This document shows, one piece after another, positions 39,251 through 48,454 of a stretch of 64,000 bases of DNA; position 1 is the first letter of the stretch; every line of letters begins with the position of its first letter. The notes under the pieces were generated by a model, which ran no database searches, was not told where the DNA came from, and was given only the letters and a program-made list of their open reading frames with translations. The translations under genes were made by a program, and so were the position numbers. This DNA comes from Nocardioides sp. (lineage in GTDB: Bacteria > Actinomycetota > Actinomycetes > Propionibacteriales > Nocardioidaceae), in assembly GCA_002729525.1 (NCBI GenBank), contig PBYI01000039.1, positions 1 to 64,000 of the forward strand. Direction: 5' to 3'.

Positions 39251-39783
39251 GCGGGCGCGTGGCCGCGGCCGTCGCCGCCGGAGTCGCGGTGCTGGTGGCC
39301 CTCGTCCTGCAGACCTCCGTGCTGCCGCACCTCGCCTGGCACGGCGTCGCGCCCGACCTGGTGCTGGTCGTCGTGGTGGCGGTCGCGCTGACCCGTGGCG
39401 CGCACACCGGCACCGTCGTCGGCTTCGCCGCAGGCGTCCTGGTCGACCTCGCGCCGCCCGCCGACCACGTCGCCGGTCGCTGGGCGCTGGCCCTCATGCT
39501 CGTCGGGTACGTCGCCGGGCGGGTCGCCGAGGACCGCGCCGCACGCGGCACCGGCGTCCTCGGCACGCTCGCCGTCGTCGCCGCCTGCTCGTTCCTCGGC
39601 TCGTCGGTCTTCGCGCTCACCGGGCTGCTGCTCGGTGATGCCGGCACCGTCGACGGCATCGCGGGGCTGCTCGGCGTCGTGGCGACCGGGGTCGTCCTCG
39701 ACGTCCTGGTGACACCGCTGGTGATGCCGCTGGTGACCCGCGCCCTGGAGCGCCGCGAGCCGGAGCGCCTCGCCGTCCGATGA
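39247..39783 (+). CDS. mreD: Rod shape-determining protein MreD
   Basis: 178 residues, highly hydrophobic with five to six transmembrane helices and short polar loops (SVLPHLAWHGVAPDLVLVVVV near residue 20-40 is the family hallmark). It completes the MreBCD complex. The GTG start overlaps the mreC stop and the stop overlaps mrdA, each by 4 bp. Confidence 0.88.
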   Translation: MSGRVAAAVAAGVAVLVALVLQTSVLPHLAWHGVAPDLVLVVVVAVALTRGAHTGTVVGFAAGVLVDLAPPADHVAGRWALALMLVGYVAGRVAEDRAARGTGVLGTLAVVAACSFLGSSVFALTGLLLGDAGTVDGIAGLLGVVATGVVLDVLVTPLVMPLVTRALERREPERLAVR

Positions 39784-41936
39784 GCGACGTCCCCACCCCG
39801 ACCAGCGCCCGCGCGGACGTCCGCGGGCGCCTGCGCCTCGTCGTCATCCAGGCGCTGGTGTTCTCCCTGTTCGCCACCCTGCTGGTCCGGCTCTACTACC
39901 TCCAGGTCGTCAGCGGCGACGAGTACGCCGGCCGCGCGGCCGCCCAGTCCGTCCGCGAGATCGTCGAGCAGCCCAGCCGCGGCCTGATCGTCGACGCCGA
40001 GGGTCGCCCGCTGGTCAACAACCGCCTCGCCTGGACCGTCTCGGTCGACCGCACCGTCCTCGGCAAGCTCGGCGCCCGCCAGCAGCGGGTGCTCCTGCGC
40101 CGCGTGGGCCGGGTCGTCGACGTGAAGCCGGCCCGCATCGAGCGGATGCTCACCGACTGCGGGGCCGCCGACGCCGTCGAGGGCGTCTGCTGGAACGGCT
40201 CGCCGTACCAGCCGGTGCCCGTCGCCACCGACGTCGCCCGCAAGGCCGCGCAACGGATGCTCGAGGAGCCCGAGGACTTCCCGGCCGTCGTCGTCGCGCA
40301 GGAGACCGTGCGCGCCTACCCGCAGCCGTTCGGCGTCAACGCCGCCCACGTGCTCGGCTACCTGAGCCCGATCACCGAGGACGAGCTCGACCAGGCCGAG
40401 AGCGACGGCGACACCAGCGTCAACGGCGCGTCGGTCGTCGGCCGCGCCGGCCTGGAGAAGCAGTACGACCAGTGGTTGCGCGGGATGCCCGGGTACGCCG
40501 AGGTGTCGGTCGACTCGATGGGCCGCGTGATCGGCGACGAGGACACCGTCGAGGCGCAGCCCGGCGACACCCTCGTCACGTCGCTGGACGCCAAGGTGCA
40601 GGGCGTCGTGGAGAAGCAGCTGGCCCAGACCATCCGCACGGCCCGCCAGACGCGCGACACCGTCACCGGCAAGAACTACGTCGCCGACTCCGGCGCCGCG
40701 ATCGTGCTGGAGGCCGACACCGGACGCGTCGTCGCCATGGCCAGCCAGCCGACGTACGACCCGGAGGCGTGGGTCGGCGGCATCTCCGAGAGCGAGCTCC
40801 AGGAGCTCTACTCCGAGGAGGCCGGCACCCCGCTGCTCGGGCGCGCCACGCAGGGGCAGTTCGCGCCGGGCTCGACCTGGAAGCCGTTCATGACCGCCGG
40901 CGCGCTGACCCACGGGTACGGCGAGGACACCAGCCTCAACTGCTCCTCGTCGTTCCGGGTCGGCAACCGAGACTTCAAGAACTACGAGTCCGGCGCCTAC
41001 GGCTTCATCAGCTTCGCCAAGGCGCTCGAGGTCTCCTGCAACACGTTCTTCTACCGGATCGGCTTCGACTACTGGAGCCGGCTGGGCTCCGACGTCGACG
41101 ACGTCGACGCCGAGGACCCGCTGGTCGAGGAGGCCAAGGACTTCGGCTTCGGCGAGGAGCCCGGCATCGACCTGCCGGGGGAGGCCTCCGGGCGGATCGC
41201 CGACCGCCGCTGGAAGCGCGCCTACTACAAGTCGATGAAGTCCTACTACTGCGGCATCGCCGACAAGCCGCGCGACGCCCCGGGCAACAAGAAGCTCTCC
41301 GACTTCGTCTACACGTTCGCCCAGGAGTTCTGCGTCGAGGGCTACGCCTACCGGGCCGGCGACGCGGTCAACTTCGCCATCGGGCAGGGCGACACGATCG
41401 TGACGCCCCTCCAGCTCGCCCGCGCGTACGCCGCCCTGGCCAACGGCGGCACGCTGTACGCCCCGCGCGTCGCCAAGGCGATCGTCGCGCCCGACGGCAC
41501 CGTGATCCGCCGCTTCTCGCCGAAGAAGGTCGGCCAGGTCGACGTGCCCGCGCAGACGCTGTCCTACATCGACGCGGCGCTCCAGGGCGTGACCCGCCAG
41601 GGCACGATGTCGTGGCGGATGGGCGGGTTCCCCCTCGACGAGGTGACGATCCGCTCCAAGACCGGCTCGGCCGAGGTCTACGGCAAGCAGTCGACGTCCT
41701 GGGTCGCGTCGTACTCCGACGACTACGTCGTGGTGATGATGGTCAGCCAGGGCGGCACCGGCTCGGGCACCTCAGGCCCCGCGGTCCGCGCGATCTGGGA
41801 GTCGCTGTACGGCGTCGAGGGCGAGGACGTCGTCGCCGACGACGCCGCCATCGACGGCACCACCCCGCCCCGCGCCCTGCCGGTCTTCGAGTCCGACGGC
41901 GCGATCCTGCCGCCCGCCCGCAAGGAGGACGAGTGA
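39780..41936 (+). CDS. mrdA: Penicillin-binding protein 2 (elongasome transpeptidase)
   Basis: A 718-residue class B PBP cross-linking peptidoglycan during elongation. A single N-terminal anchor (about 22-42, LVVIQALVFSLFATLLVRLYYL) is followed by the pedestal domain (about 60-270). The transpeptidase domain has SxxK as GSTWKPF (about residue 363), SxN as SCNTFF (about 420) and KTG as KTGSAEVYG (about 627). AIGQGDTIVTPLQLARAYAALANGG is conserved. It is downstream of mreD and directly upstream of rodA, its polymerase partner. Confidence 0.94.
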   Translation: MSDVPTPTSARADVRGRLRLVVIQALVFSLFATLLVRLYYLQVVSGDEYAGRAAAQSVREIVEQPSRGLIVDAEGRPLVNNRLAWTVSVDRTVLGKLGARQQRVLLRRVGRVVDVKPARIERMLTDCGAADAVEGVCWNGSPYQPVPVATDVARKAAQRMLEEPEDFPAVVVAQETVRAYPQPFGVNAAHVLGYLSPITEDELDQAESDGDTSVNGASVVGRAGLEKQYDQWLRGMPGYAEVSVDSMGRVIGDEDTVEAQPGDTLVTSLDAKVQGVVEKQLAQTIRTARQTRDTVTGKNYVADSGAAIVLEADTGRVVAMASQPTYDPEAWVGGISESELQELYSEEAGTPLLGRATQGQFAPGSTWKPFMTAGALTHGYGEDTSLNCSSSFRVGNRDFKNYESGAYGFISFAKALEVSCNTFFYRIGFDYWSRLGSDVDDVDAEDPLVEEAKDFGFGEEPGIDLPGEASGRIADRRWKRAYYKSMKSYYCGIADKPRDAPGNKKLSDFVYTFAQEFCVEGYAYRAGDAVNFAIGQGDTIVTPLQLARAYAALANGGTLYAPRVAKAIVAPDGTVIRRFSPKKVGQVDVPAQTLSYIDAALQGVTRQGTMSWRMGGFPLDEVTIRSKTGSAEVYGKQSTSWVASYSDDYVVVMMVSQGGTGSGTSGPAVRAIWESLYGVEGEDVVADDAAIDGTTPPRALPVFESDGAILPPARKEDE

Positions 41937-43147
41937 CCACCACCCCGGTCCGCCGGCCCGAGCGTCACGCCCGACCGATGCCGCCCGCGCGGCGGCTCCC
42001 CGCCACCGACTGGATCCTGATCGGCGCGGTCCTCGCGCTCACGCTGATCGGCTGCCTGCTCGTCTGGTCGGCCACCAGTGCGCGCGCCGAGCTCACCGGG
42101 GGAGACCCGCGCGGGTTCCTCCAGCGTCAGGTGCTCAACGTCGCGATCGGCCTCGGCCTGCTCGTCGCGGTGGTCGTCACCGACCACCGGTGGGTGCGGA
42201 TCATGGCGCCGCTGCTCTACCTCGTCGCCGTCACCGGGCTGGTGCTCGTGCTGACCATGGGGTCGACCATCAACGGCTCACGTTCGTGGCTGGTGCTCGG
42301 CGGCATGTCGCTGCAGCCGTCGGAGCTGGCCAAGCTCGCCGTCGTCGTCGGCATGGCGCTGGTGGTGGCCGAGCGGGCGGAGTGGCGTCGCCGCTCGCTC
42401 GTCGGGCTGCCCGACGTCCTCGCGATGGTGCTCATCGCCGGGGTCCCCGCCGCGCTGATCATGATGCAGCCCGACCTCGGCACCATGCTGGTGCTCTCAG
42501 CGACGGTCTTCGGGGTGCTCGCCGCCGCCGGCACCCCGCGTCGCTGGCTGGCCCTGCTGGCCGCCGGCGGGGTCGTCGCCGCCGTCGGTGCCGTGCTGGC
42601 CGGGGTGCTGAAGGAGTACCAGGTCGACCGGTTCCTGGCCTTCACCGACCCGACACTCGACCCGCGCGGCGCCGGCTACAACGTCGAGCAGGCCCGGATC
42701 GCCGTCGGCAACGGCGGACTGTTCGGCCAGGGCCTGTTCTCCGGCTCGCAGACCCAGTCGGGTTTCGTGCCCGAGCAGCACACCGACTTCGTCTTCACCG
42801 TCGCCGGCGAGGAGCTCGGCCTGGTCGGCGCGGGCCTCGTGGTGGTGCTCCTGGGCGTGGTGCTCTGGCGGGCGCTCACGATCGCCGCGCGCACCGACGA
42901 CGTGTTCGGCCGGGTCGCCGCCGCCGGGATCGCCTGCTGGTTCGGCTTCCAGGCCTTCCAGAACGTCGGGATGTGCCTGGGGATCATGCCGGTGACCGGC
43001 GTGCCCCTGCCGTTCGTGTCGTACGGCGGCTCGTCGATGTTCGCCTCGATGCTGGCCGTGGGCCTGCTGCTGAACATCTCGCGCCGGGCCGCGGAGTCGC
43101 CGGCCGCGCGGCTCAGCCCGACGCCGCGGGTGCTCGTGCGTCGCTGA
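41933..43147 (+). CDS. rodA: Peptidoglycan glycosyltransferase RodA (SEDS family)
   Basis: A 404-residue polytopic SEDS polymerase with about ten helices. Conserved segments are GSRSWLVLGGMSLQPSELAKLAVVV, MQPDLGTMLVLSATVFGVLAAAG, NVEQARIAVGNGGLFGQGLFSGSQTQSGFVPEQHTDFVFTVAGEELG and the C-terminal GVPLPFVSYGGSSMFASM. It builds glycan strands with PBP2. GTG 41933 overlaps the mrdA stop by 4 bp. It is RodA rather than FtsW by operon context. It ends the elongasome operon. Confidence 0.93.
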   Translation: MTTTPVRRPERHARPMPPARRLPATDWILIGAVLALTLIGCLLVWSATSARAELTGGDPRGFLQRQVLNVAIGLGLLVAVVVTDHRWVRIMAPLLYLVAVTGLVLVLTMGSTINGSRSWLVLGGMSLQPSELAKLAVVVGMALVVAERAEWRRRSLVGLPDVLAMVLIAGVPAALIMMQPDLGTMLVLSATVFGVLAAAGTPRRWLALLAAGGVVAAVGAVLAGVLKEYQVDRFLAFTDPTLDPRGAGYNVEQARIAVGNGGLFGQGLFSGSQTQSGFVPEQHTDFVFTVAGEELGLVGAGLVVVLLGVVLWRALTIAARTDDVFGRVAAAGIACWFGFQAFQNVGMCLGIMPVTGVPLPFVSYGGSSMFASMLAVGLLLNISRRAAESPAARLSPTPRVLVRR

Positions 43148-43158
43148 CCGCGCCGCGC

Positions 43159-43176
43159 GACCGGTCCGGCCCGGTC
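43159..43176 (+). terminator. Weak hairpin after rodA
   Basis: GACCGG (43159-43164), loop TCCGGC, CCGGTC (43171-43176), 12 bp after the rodA stop. The stem is only 6 bp, so termination is uncertain. Confidence 0.35.
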
Positions 43177-43219
43177 GGGGAGGTGCCGGTGTCGGCCCGC
43201 CCCACTATCATCGTTGCCG

Positions 43220-44917
43220 ATGGCAACCACTGATCGCTCCACGACCGCTCCCGACGAGTCCGGGGAGTACACCCACGCCCAGCTCATGACGATCCTGTCG
43301 GGGCTGATGCTGGCGATGTTCCTCGCGGCCCTCGACCAGACGATCGTGTCGACGTCGATCCGCACGATCGCCGACGACCTCCAGGGTCTGTCCATGCAGG
43401 CGTGGGCCACCACGGCGTACCTCGTGACGATGACGATCACCACGCCGATCTACGCCAAGCTCGGCGACCTCTTCGGCCGCAAGAAGCTCTTCCTGTTCGC
43501 CATCACCGTCTTCGTCGTCGGCTCGGCCGCCTGCTCGTTCGCGGGCTCCATGACCCAGCTCGCCGTCGCGCGGGCCTTCCAGGGCCTCGGCGCCGGCGGC
43601 CTCATCCCGCAGGTACTCGCGATCATCGGCGACCTGGTGAAGCCGCGCGAGCGCGCTCGCTACACGGGCTACTTCATGGCGACGTTCGCGACCTCCAGCG
43701 TGCTCGGCCCGGTCATCGGCGGCTTCCTCGCCGGCCAGGACTCCCTGCTCGGCCTCACCGGCTGGCGCTGGGTGTTCCTCGTCAACGTGCCTGTCGGCAT
43801 CGTCGCGCTGCTCGTCGTCAGCCGCACCCTGCACGTGCACCCGCCCGCCTCCGACGGCCGGAAGGTCCGCATCGACTGGTGGGGCGCGGTCGCGCTCAGC
43901 CTCGGCGTCGTGCCGCTGCTGGTCGTCGCCGAGCAGGGCCGCGAGTGGGGCTGGGGCTCCGCCGGTGCCCTGACCTGCTACGCCCTCGGCGCGGTCGGCG
44001 TGCTCGCGTTCGTGGGGATCGAGAAGGTCATGGGCGACGCCGCCCTCATCCCGCTGCGGATCTTCCGGCTGCGCGCGGCCGCCGTCGGTATCACCGCCAG
44101 CGTGGTCATCGGCATGGCGATGTTCGGCTCGATCATGGCGATCCCGCTCTACCTGCAGATCGTGCACGGCGCCACGCCGACCGAGTCCGGCCTGCTGATG
44201 CTGCCGATGGTGATCGGCATGATGTCGGCCGCGATCTTCTCCGGCCGGATGATCGGCCGCACCGGCCAGACCCGCATCTTCCCGATCGTGGGCTCCGGCA
44301 TCGCGGTCGTGGCGATGCTGCTGCTCTCGCTCACCACCGCCGACACCCCGCTGTGGAAGGTCGCCCCGGCGATGTTCCTGCTCGGCACCGGCCTCGGCAA
44401 CTGCATGCAGCCGCTCATCCTGATCCTCCAGAGTGCCGTCCCGCCGCGCGAGATCGGCGTGGCGACGGGTGCCGCGACCTTCTTCCGCCAGCTCGGCGGC
44501 ACGCTCGGCGTCGCGGTCTTCCTCTCGGTGCTGTTCGGCACCGTCGGCGGCAACATCGCGACCGCTGTCGAGGACGCCTCGCAGACGACGGCCTGGCAGC
44601 AGACCGTCTCCGACCCGGCCGTGCAGGCCGACCCCGTCGACGGCGCGGTCATCGAGGCGCTCCAGGGAGGGGACGACACCGTCCTCGCCCAGGTGCAGGA
44701 CGACTCCTCGATCATCGGCGAGATGAACGACGTCATCGCGCACCCCTTCAAGGTCGGGTTCGCCGAGTCCATGGACGGCGTCTTCCTCCTGGCCGCCGGG
44801 GTGACGGTCCTGGCCTTCCTCGTGCTGCTGCTGATGCCGCGAGTGGAGCTGCGCGAGTCGTCCGGCATGGCGGCCGCGCGGGCCCAGGCCGCGCAGGAGG
44901 CCCGCGGCGAGGCGTAG
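43220..44917 (+). CDS. MFS multidrug exporter, DHA2 (14-TM, EmrB/QacA) family
   Basis: 565 residues. The DHA2 signature is clear: motif D1 MLAMFLAALDQTIVSTSIRTIADDL in helix 1, motif A GDLFGRKKLFLFAITVFVVGSAACSFAGSM between helices 2 and 3, motif C-like GPVIGGFLAG in helix 5, then 14 hydrophobic segments. A long loop near residues 455-505 (DASQTTAWQQTVSDPAVQADPVDG...) precedes the last helix. It exports drugs or metabolites by proton antiport; the substrate is unknown. The ATG 43220 is 8 nt after TATCAT. No dedicated regulator is adjacent. Confidence 0.9.
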   Translation: MATTDRSTTAPDESGEYTHAQLMTILSGLMLAMFLAALDQTIVSTSIRTIADDLQGLSMQAWATTAYLVTMTITTPIYAKLGDLFGRKKLFLFAITVFVVGSAACSFAGSMTQLAVARAFQGLGAGGLIPQVLAIIGDLVKPRERARYTGYFMATFATSSVLGPVIGGFLAGQDSLLGLTGWRWVFLVNVPVGIVALLVVSRTLHVHPPASDGRKVRIDWWGAVALSLGVVPLLVVAEQGREWGWGSAGALTCYALGAVGVLAFVGIEKVMGDAALIPLRIFRLRAAAVGITASVVIGMAMFGSIMAIPLYLQIVHGATPTESGLLMLPMVIGMMSAAIFSGRMIGRTGQTRIFPIVGSGIAVVAMLLLSLTTADTPLWKVAPAMFLLGTGLGNCMQPLILILQSAVPPREIGVATGAATFFRQLGGTLGVAVFLSVLFGTVGGNIATAVEDASQTTAWQQTVSDPAVQADPVDGAVIEALQGGDDTVLAQVQDDSSIIGEMNDVIAHPFKVGFAESMDGVFLLAAGVTVLAFLVLLLMPRVELRESSGMAAARAQAAQEARGEA

Positions 44918-44927
44918 GTTCGAGGGC

Positions 44928-45491
44928 GTGATCGACCTCGAACCCGGAGACGAGCTCGCCCTCGGCACCGACGGCACCCGCACCCGGCTGACGCTGGGCC
45001 TCGGGTGGGACAAGGCCCGCAACGCCGGCGCCCTCGGCACCGGCCTGCCCGACGTCGACCTCGACGCCTCGGTGGTGCAGTTCAGCGGCAGCCAGCTTTT
45101 CGACCTCGCCTTCTACAACAACCTCGCCACCCGCGACGGCTCGGTCGTGCACGCCGGCGACAACCGCAGCGGCGCCGGCGAGGGCGACGACGAGACCATC
45201 TCGGTCGACCTGGCGAAGGTCTGGCACTCCGTGGACACCCTCTTCGTGCTGGTCACCAGCTACCAGGGGCACAGCCTGGAGTGGATCAACCGCGCCTACT
45301 GCCGGCTGGTCGACGCCGACGCGGGGGAGGAGTTCGGGCAGGTCCACCTCACCGGAGGCGTGCCCGAGACCGGCCTCGCGGTCGCGCGCCTGCGGCGTAC
45401 CGACCGGGGGTGGGTGCTGCGCGCGCTCGGCCAAGGCGTCGCCGCCACCCAGCCCGCCCGCGCGGTCAACGCGCTCGCCCGGCTGCTCTGA
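44928..45491 (+). CDS. TerD family calcium-binding stress protein
   Basis: 187 residues from GTG 44928. TerD hallmarks are LGLGWD near residue 25, DVDLDASVVQFSG (about 40), NLATRDGSVVHAGDNRSGAGEGDDETISVDL (the Ca2+-binding loop, about 66-95) and SYQGHSLEWINRAYCRL. TerD proteins are linked to tellurite, phage and oxidative stress responses; a lone copy without other ter genes is common in actinobacteria. The -10 TAGGTT (44915-44920) overlaps the stop of the MFS gene and lies 7 nt before the GTG. Confidence 0.9.
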   Translation: MIDLEPGDELALGTDGTRTRLTLGLGWDKARNAGALGTGLPDVDLDASVVQFSGSQLFDLAFYNNLATRDGSVVHAGDNRSGAGEGDDETISVDLAKVWHSVDTLFVLVTSYQGHSLEWINRAYCRLVDADAGEEFGQVHLTGGVPETGLAVARLRRTDRGWVLRALGQGVAATQPARAVNALARLL

Positions 45492-45549
45492 CGGTCAGCC
45501 GGTCGTCGCGGTTCGTCGGGGTGCCCCCGGGGCTCCTACGATGGAGCCC

Positions 45550-47547
45550 ATGTCTGCTCCCGGAACCAGCGTCTTCGGCCGCCTCGAGCCGCTGCTGCCG
45601 TCGGTCTCGAAGCCGATCCAGTACGTCGGCGGCGAGCTCAACTCCACCGTCAAGGACTGGGACTGCGCGGCCGACTCGGCCGACGGCGGCCCGACCGTCC
45701 GCTGGGCGCTGATGTACCCCGACGCCTACGAGGTCGGCCTGCCCAACCAGGGCGTCCAGATCCTCTACGAGGTGCTCAACGAGCGCGACTGGATCCTCGC
45801 CGAGCGCACGTACGCCGTGTGGCCCGACATGGAGGCCGTCCTGCGCGCCGGCGACGAGCACGGCCCCATCCCGCAGTTCACCGTCGACGCGCACCGCCCG
45901 GTCGGCGACTTCGACGTCTTCGGCCTGTCGTTCTCCACCGAGCTCGGCTACACCAACATGCTCAACGCCCTCGACCTCGCCGGCATCCCGCTGCACGCCG
46001 TCGACCGCACCGACGAGCACCCCGTCGTCCTCGCCGGCGGCCACGCCGCGTTCAACCCCGAGCCGATCGCCGACTTCCTCGACGCCGCCGTGCTCGGCGA
46101 CGGCGAGGAGGTCGTGCTCGCCATCTCCGACGTCGTGCGCGAGTGGAAGGCCGAGGGCCGCCCGGCCGGCGACATGCCGACCGCCCGGCTCGAGCTGCTG
46201 CGCCGGCTCGCGGTGTCCGGCGCGGTCTACGTGCCCCGCTTCCACGAGGTGTCGTACGCCGCCGACGGCGCGATCGCGGCCGTCGTACCCACCGTGGCGG
46301 GGGTGCCGCACCGGGTGCGCAAGCACACCCTGATGGACCTCGACCAGTGGCCCTACCCCGCCAAGCCGCTGGTGCCGCTCGCCGAGACCGTGCACGAGCG
46401 GTTCAGCGTGGAGATCTTCCGCGGCTGCACCCGCGGCTGCCGGTTCTGCCAGGCCGGGATGATCACCCGCCCGGTGCGTGAGCGCTCGATCGAGACGATC
46501 GGCGCGATGGTCGAGAACGGCGTCCGCAAGACCGGCTTCGAGGAGGTCGGCCTGCTGTCACTGAGCTCGGCCGACCACACCGAGATCGGCGACGTCGCGA
46601 CCGGCCTCGCCGACCGCTACGAGGGCTCCAACGTGTCGCTCTCGCTGCCCTCGACCCGTGTCGACGCCTTCAACATCACCCTCGCCAACGAGTTCTCCCG
46701 CAACGGTCGCCGCTCCGGGCTGACCTTCGCGCCCGAGGGCGGCAGCGAGCGGATGCGCAAGGTCATCAACAAGATGGTCACCGAGGACGACCTCATCCAG
46801 ACCGTCGCGGCGGCGTACTCCCACGGCTGGCGGCAGGTGAAGCTCTACTTCATGTGCGGCCTGCCGACCGAGACCGACGAGGACGTGCTCCAGATCGCCG
46901 AGCTCGCCAAGAAGGTCATCGCCAAGGGCCGCGAGGTGTCGGGCCGCAACGACGTGCGCTGCACCGTCTCCATCGGCGGGTTCGTGCCCAAGCCGCACAC
47001 CCCGTTCCAGTGGGCGGCCCAGCTCGACCACGAGACCACCGACGAGCGGCTGCGCAAGCTGCGCGAGGAGGTCCGCTCCGACAAGCGCTACGGCCGCGCC
47101 ATCGGCTTCCGCTACCACGACGGCAAGCCCGGCGTGGTCGAAGGACTGCTCTCGCGCGGTGACCGTCGCGTCGGCGCGATCATCGAGGAGGTCTGGCGCG
47201 ACGGCGGCCGCTTCGACGGCTGGAGCGAGCACTTCTCCTACGACCGCTGGGTCGCCGCCGCCGAGCGCGGCCTCGCCGGCACCGGCGTCGACCTCGACTG
47301 GTTCACCACCCGCGAGCGCGACCTCGACGAGGTCCTGCCCTGGGACCACCTCGACTCCGGCCTCGACAAGGACTGGCTGTGGGCCGACTGGGAGGACGCC
47401 CTCGCGGTCGCCGACGGCTCGGCCGACGTCGAGGTCGAGGACTGCCGCTGGACGCCCTGCTACGACTGCGGGGTGTGCCCGGAGATGGGCACCGAGATCC
47501 AGGTGGGTCCGACGGGGCAGAAGCTGCTGCCGCTGTCGGTCGTCTGA
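45550..47547 (+). CDS. TIGR03960 family B12-binding-like radical SAM protein
   Basis: A 665-residue radical SAM enzyme. An N-terminal cobalamin-binding-like domain (about residues 45-190, WALMYPDAYEVGLPNQGVQIL) precedes the radical SAM core, with the 4Fe-4S motif CTRGCRFC (CxxxCxxC, about residue 296) and FAPEGGSERMRKVINK. The C-terminus has more cysteines (TPCYDCGVCPEMG) that may hold a second cluster. The ATG 45550 is preferred over 45541 because TACGAT ends 7 nt upstream. The usual partner, the TIGR03936/DUF2344 protein, is encoded 3 kb downstream (50606), not adjacent. Confidence 0.92.
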   Translation: MSAPGTSVFGRLEPLLPSVSKPIQYVGGELNSTVKDWDCAADSADGGPTVRWALMYPDAYEVGLPNQGVQILYEVLNERDWILAERTYAVWPDMEAVLRAGDEHGPIPQFTVDAHRPVGDFDVFGLSFSTELGYTNMLNALDLAGIPLHAVDRTDEHPVVLAGGHAAFNPEPIADFLDAAVLGDGEEVVLAISDVVREWKAEGRPAGDMPTARLELLRRLAVSGAVYVPRFHEVSYAADGAIAAVVPTVAGVPHRVRKHTLMDLDQWPYPAKPLVPLAETVHERFSVEIFRGCTRGCRFCQAGMITRPVRERSIETIGAMVENGVRKTGFEEVGLLSLSSADHTEIGDVATGLADRYEGSNVSLSLPSTRVDAFNITLANEFSRNGRRSGLTFAPEGGSERMRKVINKMVTEDDLIQTVAAAYSHGWRQVKLYFMCGLPTETDEDVLQIAELAKKVIAKGREVSGRNDVRCTVSIGGFVPKPHTPFQWAAQLDHETTDERLRKLREEVRSDKRYGRAIGFRYHDGKPGVVEGLLSRGDRRVGAIIEEVWRDGGRFDGWSEHFSYDRWVAAAERGLAGTGVDLDWFTTRERDLDEVLPWDHLDSGLDKDWLWADWEDALAVADGSADVEVEDCRWTPCYDCGVCPEMGTEIQVGPTGQKLLPLSVV

Positions 47548-47551
47548 GCGG

Positions 47552-47833
47552 GTGGACCGGGCTCGGGCGAGCGACCTCCGGACGCTGCTCCACGCCTACC
47601 TCGAGGCACGCGGCATGGCCTTCCCGGCCGACGCGTCGAGCGCCCGGCACGTCGCCGAGGAGGCGGTCGAGCTCGTCGAGGTCGTCGCCCGGGACGGGCG
47701 GCGGACGCCGGCGATGGAGCACGAGGTCGCTGACGTCGTCCTGGCCGCCGCGGTGCTCGCCGAGCACTACGGCTTCACCGTCAAGGACGCCATCCGCGCG
47801 AAGACCGCGTACGACGCGGGCCGGGGAGCCTGA
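47552..47833 (+). CDS. MazG-like nucleotide pyrophosphohydrolase
   Basis: A 93-residue single-domain all-alpha NTP pyrophosphatase. The metal-binding pattern is HVAEEAVELVEVV (EExxE, about residue 38) and EVADVVLAAAVLAEHYG (ExxD, about 66), as in MazG-like proteins that hydrolyse non-canonical or alarmone nucleotides. The GTG 47552 lies 4 bp after the radical SAM stop, suggesting co-transcription. No toxin-antitoxin partner is adjacent. Confidence 0.78.
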   Translation: MDRARASDLRTLLHAYLEARGMAFPADASSARHVAEEAVELVEVVARDGRRTPAMEHEVADVVLAAAVLAEHYGFTVKDAIRAKTAYDAGRGA

Positions 47834-47886
47834 CCGCCGCACCAGGCCGACCGGTCGTCCTCCGGCCACCTCCCTACAGTGGTCCG

Positions 47887-48432
47887 GTGACCGCTGCTCG
47901 GCTGATCCACCTCAACGGTGCGCCCGGGGTCGGCAAGAGCACGCTGGCGGCGCAGTACGCCGCCGAGCACCCGGGCGTGCTGAACTGCGACGTCGACCGG
48001 CTGCGTGTGCTCGTGGGCGGCTGGGCCGACGACTTCGCCGGCGTCGGGACACTCGTGCAGCCGATCGCGCTCGCGATGATCCGGGCGCACCTCGATGGCG
48101 GCCACGACGTGGTCATGCCGCAGATGCTCGCCTCGGAGGAGCGCCGGGCGCTGTTCCGAGCCGCCGCCGTCGACGGCGGGCACGACTACGTCCACGTCCT
48201 GCTCCGGGCCTCGCCGGGCACGGCGGCCGGCCGGTTCGAGACCCGCCCGCCCGACCCGCTGCACGACGTGATCCGGGCGGTCGTCGACGCGGACGGTGGA
48301 CCCGAGGCACTGGCCGGGTGGGAGTCCCGGCTGGAGACGGCCGCGGCGGCGAGCGACGTCGTACGTCTCGACGCCGACGGTGACGTCGCGTCGACGTACC
48401 GCGCGCTGCTCGCCGCGCTGCGGGCCGACTGA
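47887..48432 (+). CDS. Small P-loop kinase / AAA family ATPase
   Basis: A 181-residue P-loop NTPase of the shikimate/gluconate/zeta-toxin-like kinase class. Walker A is LNGAPGVGKSTLA (residues 9-21). NCDVDRLRVLVGGW follows as in small-molecule kinases, then VVMPQMLASEERR and VHVLLRASPGTAAGRF. The substrate cannot be identified. TACAGT lies 6 nt before the GTG at 47887 (leaderless geometry). It is convergent with the DUF4190 gene, 22 bp apart. Confidence 0.72.
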   Translation: MTAARLIHLNGAPGVGKSTLAAQYAAEHPGVLNCDVDRLRVLVGGWADDFAGVGTLVQPIALAMIRAHLDGGHDVVMPQMLASEERRALFRAAAVDGGHDYVHVLLRASPGTAAGRFETRPPDPLHDVIRAVVDADGGPEALAGWESRLETAAAASDVVRLDADGDVASTYRALLAALRAD

Positions 48433-48454
48433 GCGGAGCCGCCTCACCGGGGGG

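Noticed and set aside
44928..45491. TerD as part of a ter phage-defence cluster
   Set aside because: No terA, terB, terC, terF or associated genes lie nearby; single TerD genes are common in actinobacteria.
45541..45549. ATG 45541 as start of the radical SAM gene
   Set aside because: It overlaps the TACGAT -10 box; ATG 45550 lies 7 nt after that box and gives the better N-terminus.
47552..48432. MazG-like gene plus P-loop kinase as a toxin-antitoxin or anti-phage module
   Set aside because: The kinase has its own promoter, zeta-toxin and antitoxin features are absent, and the MazG-like gene is coupled to the radical SAM gene instead.
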